Notes under the pieces: generated by a model
Databases searched by the model: none
What the model was told of the DNA's origin: nothing
What the model saw: only the letters and a program-made list of their open reading frames with translations
In this document: positions 1 to 6,233 of the stretch, one piece after another
How the letters are laid out: each line of letters opens with the position of its first letter
Numbering within the stretch: position 1 is the first letter of the stretch
Program-made: the position numbers and the translations under genes
Assembly: GCA_024683155.1 (NCBI GenBank)
Contig: JAIKYN010000016.1
Coordinates: forward strand, 1 to 34,709
From: Lachnospiraceae bacterium
Lineage (GTDB): Bacteria; Bacillota; Clostridia; Lachnospirales; Lachnospiraceae
Direction of reading: 5' to 3'
DNA length: 34,709 nucleotides

Positions 1-558
1 TCCCTGGAAACCAATGGTCACAAAATCTGTGATATTAAGATCCAGGTTCATGTTAAGCATGTTGATCGCCTGCTCGGGCCCACCCTTTGCATAAGCAGCA
101 TTACACTTATTATAGGTGTCATTACCGAGATTCAGGTAGGTATCACGATATACGGAAACGATCTTCATGTCACCGGTATCCTGATTGATGGACAATACCA
201 TGATGGCATCACTTCGGGTATTCTTAGTCAGGTTATTGGTTCTGGCATCTACACCGAAGAGGGCAATGTTACGATAGCCCTTCATTTCCTCATTCTCTAC
301 AACATTGGTATTCATCTTCGCAACGATCTCTTCGTCGTTCAGTGTTACCTTCCCAACCTTGGTTCCTGTATGAATGATATAGAATACAAACAATAATGCA
401 AAAAGAAGGGCAATCTCCGCGATCAGAAGAATTACTTTCGCAGTACGCGAGCTCTTCTTCTTTTTCTTCTTCTTAGATTTGGACTTCCCGGACTTGCCGG
501 AAGAAGTTTTCGGTCTGGAAACAACTTCTTCGTCATCATAGCGACTGTTTTTTGCCAT
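1..558 (-). CDS. LytR-CpsA-Psr (LCP) family cell-wall ligase, 3' end outside window
   Basis: LCP proteins transfer undecaprenyl-linked glycopolymers (teichoic acid, capsule) to peptidoglycan outside the membrane. The 186 visible codons show a basic lysine-rich cytoplasmic head (about residues 20-40), one membrane segment (about 41-62), then the start of the LCP fold. That start has the family pattern NIALFGVDAR, a following RSDAIMVLSIN and SVYRDTYL, including the conserved Asp and Arg residues that bind the polyprenyl pyrophosphate. The carboxy-terminal part lies beyond base 1. The start ATG at 558 has a GAGG ribosome site about 9 bases upstream. The family is certain from these motifs; the polymer it attaches cannot be told. 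Confidence 0.9.
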   Translation of the reverse strand, partial: MAKNSRYDDEEVVSRPKTSSGKSGKSKSKKKKKKKSSRTAKVILLIAEIALLFALLFVFYIIHTGTKVGKVTLNDEEIVAKMNTNVVENEEMKGYRNIALFGVDARTNNLTKNTRSDAIMVLSINQDTGDMKIVSVYRDTYLNLGNDTYNKCNAAYAKGGPEQAINMLNMNLDLNITDFVTIGFQG

Positions 559-668
559 TATAGATCCTCATTTCATTTCTATAGTACTCTGTATAATAGG
601 CGTCATCTTTTAATAATGACTTATCTGCATATTTAATATTCCATTAAATATCAAAACGCACTGCAACA

Positions 669-695
669 ATTATATACTATAACATATTTTGTCAA
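669..695 (-). promoter_or_regulatory. Predicted sigma-A promoter of the LCP gene
   Basis: On the minus strand a perfect TTGACA (695-690) and a perfect TATAAT (674-669) are separated by 15 bases, slightly shorter than the usual 16-18. The predicted transcript starts near 662 and has a leader of about 100 bases before the LCP start codon. Confidence 0.6.
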
Positions 696-707
696 AAATC
701 CAAATCG

Positions 708-746
708 AAAAAAAGGGCCCCTGAGAGTGTGACTCTTCTGTGACCC
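708..746 (-). terminator. Intrinsic terminator downstream of ohrR
   Basis: Read on the minus strand, GGGTC (746-742) can pair with GGCCC (719-715), enclosing an inner AGAGT/ACTCT hairpin, and is followed directly by seven T (714-708). It ends the ohrR transcript before the LCP promoter. Confidence 0.55.
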
Positions 747-772
747 TTCGTATGTTACATTTAATTCAGCAA

Positions 773-792
773 ATAAAACTGGGGAGTTTTAT
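773..792. repeat. Perfect 8-bp inverted repeat, AT-rich
   Basis: ATAAACT-type arms: ATAAAACT (773-780) and AGTTTTAT (785-792) are exact reverse complements around GGGG. It lies between the 798-821 hairpin and the 708-746 terminator. It could assist termination or bind a regulator. Confidence 0.5.
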
Positions 793-797
793 ATAGG

Positions 798-828
798 GAG
801 TGAAGGCCAAAGCCTTCACTCTTTTTTT
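798..828 (+). terminator. Strong hairpin with a T-tract on the plus strand
   Basis: GAGTGAAGGC (798-807) and GCCTTCACTC (812-821) form a perfect 10-bp stem with loop CAAA, followed by seven T (822-828) on the plus strand only. The adjacent gene, ohrR, is on the minus strand and ends at 827, and on that strand no T-tract follows the stem. As an intrinsic terminator it therefore faces the wrong way for its neighbour. It may insulate ohrR from rightward transcription, or end an unseen plus-strand RNA. Confidence 0.6.
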
Positions 829-1273
829 AGTCTTCATGCAGCCGATCAATGACCTTATACAACAGTGTATACAAGGTTCCGGCCTCTTCTTCGGTCAGGG
901 CTCCCATCATACAGCCTGCCATTTTCCCGGGAACACATAATGCGCGGTCCTGCAGCTTCTCTCCTTCGGGCGTAACGGTTACATTCAGTACCCGCTCATC
1001 CTTCTTGTCTCTGCTTCTTTCAATATAATGTTTTGCTTCCAGTTTCTTAAGAACGGGAGTCAAAGTTCCGGAATCCAGATAAAGATATTTTCCCAGCTCC
1101 TTTACATTGATCTGCTTTTTCTCCCACAGCACCATCATGGTGATGTATTGCGTATAGGTAAGATCCAGATCCTCCAGTACCGGCTTGTAATGGTTTACGA
1201 TTTCTTTGGAACAAGCATATAACGGAAAGCATAATTGATTTTTTAATCGAAGTACTTCATATTTATCTGCCAT
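827..1273 (-). CDS. ohrR: OhrR-type MarR family organic-peroxide-sensing repressor
   Basis: OhrR represses peroxide-resistance genes until a reactive cysteine near its amino terminus is oxidised. The protein (148 aa, usual for the family) has NQLCFPLYA with Cys15 at the position of the sensing cysteine in Bacillus subtilis OhrR. It also has the conserved winged-helix stretch LYLDSGTLTPVLKKLE and the wing DERV. Extra cysteines at 21, 113 and 121 raise the possibility of a two-Cys, disulfide-switching type. An in-frame ATG four codons upstream (1285) lies inside the ribosome site ATGAGGAT and is unlikely to be used, so the start is placed at 1273. No ohr peroxidase gene is in the window. Confidence 0.85.
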   Translation of the reverse strand: MADKYEVLRLKNQLCFPLYACSKEIVNHYKPVLEDLDLTYTQYITMMVLWEKKQINVKELGKYLYLDSGTLTPVLKKLEAKHYIERSRDKKDERVLNVTVTPEGEKLQDRALCVPGKMAGCMMGALTEEEAGTLYTLLYKVIDRLHED

Positions 1274-1323
1274 ATAGATCCTCATTTCTGATATGTGGTC
1301 TTAGTGATGGTTTCCTGTTTCTT

Positions 1324-1339
1324 TAATTTTTTCAAATTA
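1324..1339. promoter_or_regulatory. Candidate ohrR operator, AT-rich inverted repeat
   Basis: TAATTT (1324-1329) and AAATTA (1334-1339) are perfect arms around TTTC, about 50 bases upstream of the ohrR start. OhrR operators are AT-rich palindromes and the family often autoregulates. AT-rich DNA yields such repeats by chance, so this is tentative. Confidence 0.3.
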
Positions 1340-1367
1340 GATTTTACGCAATCTATATAAGAAAGTC

Positions 1368-1393
1368 AAGAGCCTTCCCTCCGGAAGGCTCTT
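1368..1393 (-). terminator. Hairpin terminator after the EAL gene
   Basis: AAGAGCCTTCC (1368-1378) and GGAAGGCTCTT (1383-1393) form an 11-bp stem with a four-base loop, 11 bases past the EAL stop codon. The minus strand continues with a moderately T-rich GACTTTCTTAT rather than a pure T-tract. Confidence 0.65.
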
Positions 1394-1403
1394 ATCGTCG
1401 TTT

Positions 1404-3302
1404 TTATATGGTTTTCTTTTGGTTCAGACGCTTGTCAAAATCCAATTCCTTCATGGGTTTGGCAAAATAATAACCTTGTACATGCTCACATCCCAGCTCC
1501 GACAAAAGATCCACCTGTTCTTTGGTCTCAGCCCCTTCCGCAACCATAGGCATATTTAACGCTTTGGCCATAGCTACCACGGATCGGAGTACCGTCTTTC
1601 CTCTTTCATTATCGCTTTGACGTACGAAGAGCATATCGATCTTCAGGATATCTACCGGCAGTTTTCCGAAAACATTAAAACTGGAGTAGCCGCTTCCGAA
1701 GTCGTCCATCATGATCTTGTAACCACGCTCTCTCAGTTTTTCGATCTTTTCCCGGATCTGGTACTCATCCTGGGCAAAGCTGCTTTCGGTGATCTCAAAC
1801 TTAATATCTTCCGGATCTAAAGTATAATCCTTTAAAATCCCAAGGATTGCTTCTGCAAAATCATCGTTTTCCAGATCTTTCCGGGAAACATTCACGGATA
1901 CCGGAACTTTCTTCCCTCCGGAAGCCGTAAGAATGCTTTGTCTTCGGCATACCTGACGGAGAACAAAACGATCCAGTTCCGTTATAAATCCGTTACGTTC
2001 AAACAAAGGGATAAACCGTGCAGGAGCGATCATGCCCCACTCCGGATGGTTCCAGCGGATCAATGCTTCCGCAGAATGGATCTCTCCGGTCTTAACATCC
2101 ATAATGGGCTGGTAATATACTTCGAACTGCCCGTCTTTCAGCGCCGGCACCATTTCCTGCTCCAGGATCCGTTCCATGGTGAGTTCCCGTTCCATTTCCT
2201 CTGTAAAATAGACGATATGCTGCATGTACTGATCATGGATCATATTTAATGCATACTGGGCACGGTCAGCGATCTGCTTAACCGGCATCCCGGGATCTTC
2301 TATATAATACACTCCGTAAAAACAGGGAATGGTCATCTGGGCACCGGGAACGATACGGCTCACATCAAACTCCTTCTGCACCTGATCCAGCTTGATCACA
2401 GGAAGGCACATCAGGAAATCGTCTGCATGCAAACGCCCGTAGGTTCCGATCCCGCTGACCAGCTTCTGGATATCGGCTGCCGCCAGCTTCAGGATCTCAT
2501 CGCCCACCTTGTCACCATATCGTTCGTTCACCTGACGGAACCGGTGAAAGTCTGCATGAACCAGCATGTACTGTCCACTTTTGGCACGGGCCAGCATACC
2601 CTGCGTAGCCCTGTAAAACCCATTTTCGGAATAAATCCCGGTAAGTGGATCATAGGTGTGATCCACGTAGAAAAATAAGATCACAAAGATCAAAAGTACA
2701 TATACCATGCAGAAATTGGAAACTGCCACATCATTGCTGATGGTCTCCACAACTTCTGCCACCACCTGGCACCCCAGGATCAGCATATATATAAAGAAAC
2801 GGGTTTCGCCGATCAGTTCTTTATGGCTTAAATAAAAGATCAAACTGATAATGTTATAGATCACCCAGTTCAGCATAACGAACTTAAAAGCCGCAGGATA
2901 CAGTGCATTGGGATATTCCTGTATGGATGTGATCCCCTGCTGAATGGGTAATCCCACCAGCACCACGATCTGCAGGAGTATTGCAGGCACATAACCCAGA
3001 GCCCTTCTGGCGCGGGATGAGTTTACCACCGTCATGTCGAAAATAAAATCGAAAAAGCATGCCGGATACAGCAATACAATGAGATAGTATCCTCCGAACA
3101 AAACACTGAACGTCGTAATCGGTACCTTCCAGCTCCATATATCTATCAGAAGTGTCAGGTCAAATATGATGAAGAACAGGTTCATCCCAAACAATACTTT
3201 CAGAACCGTGCTATGCTGCCGTATCTGTTTCGGCAATTGCTGCAGCATTGCGATGGATACAAATAAGATCGCAAGGCTGGCCAGCTCTAACTTTACGTCC
3301 AT
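1404..3302 (-). CDS. Membrane c-di-GMP phosphodiesterase with degenerate GGDEF and intact EAL domain
   Basis: EAL domains hydrolyse cyclic di-GMP to linear pGpG. The 632-residue protein begins with about seven hydrophobic segments (roughly residues 1-210), a likely membrane sensor. A GGDEF-like domain (about 215-350) follows, whose signature is replaced by HADDF (292-296), so it should not make c-di-GMP. The EAL domain (about 375-632) keeps EAL at 412-414, NVS, the FEITES glutamate, DDFGSGYSS from D533, LKID and the late AEGAET and QGYYF motifs, so catalysis looks intact. The gene overlaps the end of the GH3 gene by 10 bases and has its own ribosome site GGAGGA. Translation of the two is probably coupled. 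The signal sensed is unknown. Confidence 0.92.
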   Translation of the reverse strand: MDVKLELASLAILFVSIAMLQQLPKQIRQHSTVLKVLFGMNLFFIIFDLTLLIDIWSWKVPITTFSVLFGGYYLIVLLYPACFFDFIFDMTVVNSSRARRALGYVPAILLQIVVLVGLPIQQGITSIQEYPNALYPAAFKFVMLNWVIYNIISLIFYLSHKELIGETRFFIYMLILGCQVVAEVVETISNDVAVSNFCMVYVLLIFVILFFYVDHTYDPLTGIYSENGFYRATQGMLARAKSGQYMLVHADFHRFRQVNERYGDKVGDEILKLAAADIQKLVSGIGTYGRLHADDFLMCLPVIKLDQVQKEFDVSRIVPGAQMTIPCFYGVYYIEDPGMPVKQIADRAQYALNMIHDQYMQHIVYFTEEMERELTMERILEQEMVPALKDGQFEVYYQPIMDVKTGEIHSAEALIRWNHPEWGMIAPARFIPLFERNGFITELDRFVLRQVCRRQSILTASGGKKVPVSVNVSRKDLENDDFAEAILGILKDYTLDPEDIKFEITESSFAQDEYQIREKIEKLRERGYKIMMDDFGSGYSSFNVFGKLPVDILKIDMLFVRQSDNERGKTVLRSVVAMAKALNMPMVAEGAETKEQVDLLSELGCEHVQGYYFAKPMKELDFDKRLNQKKTI

Positions 3303-6070
3303 GAAAATCCTCCGGCATACTTAACTTCCAGTTTCTCAATAACCGCTCCGCCCTCAGAGAAATATACCATGGCATAATTGTCCACGGAAACAGCCACATC
3401 GAAGGTGACTTCCGCTACTGCCGTCTTTCCCTCTGTAGGACGCATGGTGATCACACCTTTTACATGATTATTAATATAAACGGTTACAGGCACCTGTGCA
3501 AGTTCAGTGGATTCCAGCCGATAGGTAATGGCAAATGTATACATACCTCTTCTGCGGACCTGCATCCTGTAATGATTCTCTGCTCCCTTCTGAGAAGAAA
3601 ATCCCTTCAGCGGAAGGATCGTCACATCTTCCAGCACATCCACCGTAGCCAATGGCTCTGCCAGCTTGGATCCGCCCTCCGGGCGATTTAATTCCGTATA
3701 AGTTTCTTCTTTTCCCTCCAAACGCAGCATAGCCGGGGTCTTCATAAGAACTCTGCAAATGTTGGCCGCATTACGAAGAAGCTCTGCTCTTGTGATCCGC
3801 CCTTCTTCCACTGCAGTTTCCGTATCATCATCGTTACTGTTGTGATCTGCATCCGCATTACACATATAAACATCGTTCTGTGCACGGACCATGGCAGAAG
3901 TAAAGTTACGCTCCACCTTGCCGCTTCCATCGGACACTTTGGTCCACCAGTCCGTCATAACCAGGCCGTCATAGTGCCATTCATTTCTCAGAATATCCGT
4001 CAGAAGCTGAATATTTCCAGCCGTCCATACACCGTTTACCGGACCGTAGGTGGACATGATGCAATAGGCTTTGCCTTCTTTTACTGCCATCTCAAAGGGT
4101 TTCAGATAAATTTCGCGAAGTGCTCTTGCAGGGATCACGGAGTCAGCCGTGGAACGTCCGCTTTCCTGATCGTTTCCCACAAAATGCTTGATACAACCGG
4201 TGACACCGGCTTTATGAAATCCTTTTAACATAGCAACTGCCATTACGCCGGTTACATAAGGATCTTCGGAACAATATTCAAAATTTCGGCCGTTTAGCGG
4301 GCTACGGTGCATGTTCAGTCCGGGTCCCAACAGTACATCTACCTGGTTTACCCGCATTTCCGCACCGGTCATGGCATACAGTGCAGTGGCAAGAGGTGCA
4401 TTAAAACTGCAGGCAATGGATGTTCCGTTGGGAAGGGGAAATGCCATGGCTCCGCTGTCCATACGAATACCGGAAGGACCGTCCGCACAGCAAAGAGCCG
4501 GAACACCAAAGGCTTCCAGACGGGGAGTGATCCCTCCGATGGCACCTGCTGTACCGGGAGTTACCTTGGGGGAACACATGCCTTCCCCTCTGGTAAGGCA
4601 GGCCAGATCGTGATCGGAAAGCTGTGCCAGGAATGCATCCAGCGTAGCTTTTCCCTTATGCACATCCCTCAATAGGATCTTCTTTCCCTTCAGATCCACT
4701 CCCTGTTCCAGTTTACAGGATTTTTTTGCCTTCTTCATCAACGGACGATCTGCTGATTCTTTTAAAGGTGCCGGCTCTTTTACAAACTTACCTTTTCGCA
4801 GTGCCAGCCTCTCAAAGGAAAGCTTCGGTGCCAGCGCATCGGAAAGCTGCTCCAGTATTTCTTCTTTATAAAAGAGCGTTCCGACCTTTTTGGCAGAGCG
4901 CACATCTCCTCCTACATAGAAGGAATAATCACCCTCTTCCAGGAGGAACGCATATCTGCATTTTGTGACGCCACTGTCATCAAAGGATGCCAGTTCTCTC
5001 TTTAATACCTTAAACTTCAGCTCTTTGCTCTCTCCGGGCTGTAATTCTCCTGTCTTGGCAAAAGCAGCCAGACATCTGGCAGGTTGTCCCAGTTTTCCCT
5101 GCGGCTTTTCTACATATACCAATACGGAATGTTTTCCGGCGCACTTACCGGTATTGGTAACTACGGCCGTGATCTGTGCCGCGATTTTACCCTTTCCTTT
5201 TTCCACCGCCTTCACTTTTACCTTAAAGTCAGTGTAGGACAGACCAAATCCAAACGGATACAGCACTTTTTTCTGCAACGCGGGAAGGGATTCAAAATAA
5301 CGGTATCCCACATATATGTCCTCCGCATAGAAATTACGCTCCAGAGAACCGAAATTCGCAGTGGAAGGATAGTCCTTCAGATCTGTAGCAATGGTATCCG
5401 TCAATCTTCCGGACGGCGATACTCTGCCGGTAAGGACATCTGCTGCGCCTCTTCCGCCCTCGGCGCCACCCTGCCACATATATAAAACGGCCTGGGGTGC
5501 AAATTTCTCCACCCAGCGCATATCAATGATATTTCCCACATTTAGTACAACAGCGGTCCGCTTAAATGCACCGCACACGTTCTTTAACAGGGATTCCTCC
5601 GCTTTCGTCAACAGGAAGCTGCCCTTTGCTCCGGAGTTATCCTTATCTTCACCAGCCGTTCGCCCCAATATTATGACAGCAATGTCGCTTTCCTTTGCTG
5701 CCTGACGCGCCATTTCTTCCGATACCGGCATTTCTTCCTGGCACCAGGGCTCTGCTGCCCATCCCTCTCCTACATCGAAGGGATGCTTCTTACGCCACTC
5801 CTTGTAAATGTCGGCCAGTGTTTCGTTTACCCTGCACCTTCTGCTTTTCTTCAGAGAATCGTACAGGTTGGTCACGTAAGGTGCATTGACCATTCCACCG
5901 GATCCGGTCCCGCTTTTCTGGATATCAAACTGCGTCCGTCCGAACACGGATACCCTCTCTCCTTCCCGGATGGGCAATGCGTGCCTTTCATTTCTCAGAA
6001 GGACACAGCCTTCCGCTGCCATCTGTCTGGCGGTTTTCTCGTATGTTTTCCAATTCAGAGTCTGTTTCAT
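3293..6070 (-). CDS. GH3 family beta-glycosidase with reversed domain order
   Basis: GH3 enzymes remove terminal beta-glucose or beta-xylose from plant or microbial oligosaccharides. The 925-residue protein has the domains in reversed order, a layout known from ruminal and gut clostridial beta-glucosidases. The alpha/beta sandwich comes first (about 20-245, with EGGRGAADVLTGRVSPSGRL). A fibronectin-III-like segment follows (about 290-390), then the catalytic barrel (about 480-760, with DGPSGIRM, GRNFEYCSEDPY and KHFVGNDQE). The nucleophile is Asp707 in MTDWW. No signal peptide is visible, so it acts on imported sugars in the cytoplasm. An ATG at 6085 is buried in the ribosome site GAGGGAGAGG, so the start at 6070 is preferred. 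The pairing with a divergent alpha-xylosidase suggests xyloglucan oligosaccharide breakdown (inference). Confidence 0.92.
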   Translation of the reverse strand: MKQTLNWKTYEKTARQMAAEGCVLLRNERHALPIREGERVSVFGRTQFDIQKSGTGSGGMVNAPYVTNLYDSLKKSRRCRVNETLADIYKEWRKKHPFDVGEGWAAEPWCQEEMPVSEEMARQAAKESDIAVIILGRTAGEDKDNSGAKGSFLLTKAEESLLKNVCGAFKRTAVVLNVGNIIDMRWVEKFAPQAVLYMWQGGAEGGRGAADVLTGRVSPSGRLTDTIATDLKDYPSTANFGSLERNFYAEDIYVGYRYFESLPALQKKVLYPFGFGLSYTDFKVKVKAVEKGKGKIAAQITAVVTNTGKCAGKHSVLVYVEKPQGKLGQPARCLAAFAKTGELQPGESKELKFKVLKRELASFDDSGVTKCRYAFLLEEGDYSFYVGGDVRSAKKVGTLFYKEEILEQLSDALAPKLSFERLALRKGKFVKEPAPLKESADRPLMKKAKKSCKLEQGVDLKGKKILLRDVHKGKATLDAFLAQLSDHDLACLTRGEGMCSPKVTPGTAGAIGGITPRLEAFGVPALCCADGPSGIRMDSGAMAFPLPNGTSIACSFNAPLATALYAMTGAEMRVNQVDVLLGPGLNMHRSPLNGRNFEYCSEDPYVTGVMAVAMLKGFHKAGVTGCIKHFVGNDQESGRSTADSVIPARALREIYLKPFEMAVKEGKAYCIMSTYGPVNGVWTAGNIQLLTDILRNEWHYDGLVMTDWWTKVSDGSGKVERNFTSAMVRAQNDVYMCNADADHNSNDDDTETAVEEGRITRAELLRNAANICRVLMKTPAMLRLEGKEETYTELNRPEGGSKLAEPLATVDVLEDVTILPLKGFSSQKGAENHYRMQVRRRGMYTFAITYRLESTELAQVPVTVYINNHVKGVITMRPTEGKTAVAEVTFDVAVSVDNYAMVYFSEGGAVIEKLEVKYAGGFSWT

Positions 6071-6112
6071 ATGCCTCTCCCTCATAAAACGGTGCGATTT
6101 CTTTTATATTGC

Positions 6113-6135
6113 ATTGCTTTTTGATGAAAAGCAAT
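6113..6135. promoter_or_regulatory. Inverted repeat 1 in the GH3/GH31 control region
   Basis: ATTGCTTTT (6113-6121) and AAAAGCAAT (6127-6135) are perfect 9-bp arms around TGATG. On the minus strand a TATAAA (6108-6103) lies next to it, so a bound protein would cover the -35 region of a GH3 promoter. Likely operator; binding protein unknown. Confidence 0.55.
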
Positions 6136-6170
6136 GGATTTTCGTAAGTTTTGTACTTTTTTTCGCCCGA

Positions 6171-6199
6171 TTGTGCTAATGTTAGCTTAAAGCTAATTT
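6171..6199 (+). promoter_or_regulatory. Weak candidate promoter for the GH31 gene
   Basis: TTGTGC (6171-6176), a 17-base spacer and TAATTT (6194-6199) match the sigma-A pattern only in part. Inverted repeat 2 lies across the spacer and -10 element, consistent with a regulated promoter. Confidence 0.35.
6182..6196. promoter_or_regulatory. Inverted repeat 2 in the GH3/GH31 control region
   Basis: TTAGCTTAAAGCTAA is a perfect 7-1-7 palindrome located 37 bases before the GH31 start codon, overlapping the candidate promoter. Its arms differ from those of repeats 1 and 3. Confidence 0.5.
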
Positions 6200-6203
6200 T
6201 TGA

Positions 6204-6218
6204 CGGACACTGTGTCCG
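6204..6218. promoter_or_regulatory. Inverted repeat 3, next to the GH31 ribosome site
   Basis: CGGACACTGTGTCCG is a perfect 7-1-7 palindrome ending one base before GGAAGGAG, the GH31 ribosome site. It may be an operator at the transcription start, or form a small mRNA stem beside the ribosome site. Confidence 0.5.
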
Positions 6219-6233
6219 GGAAGGAGTTCTTAC

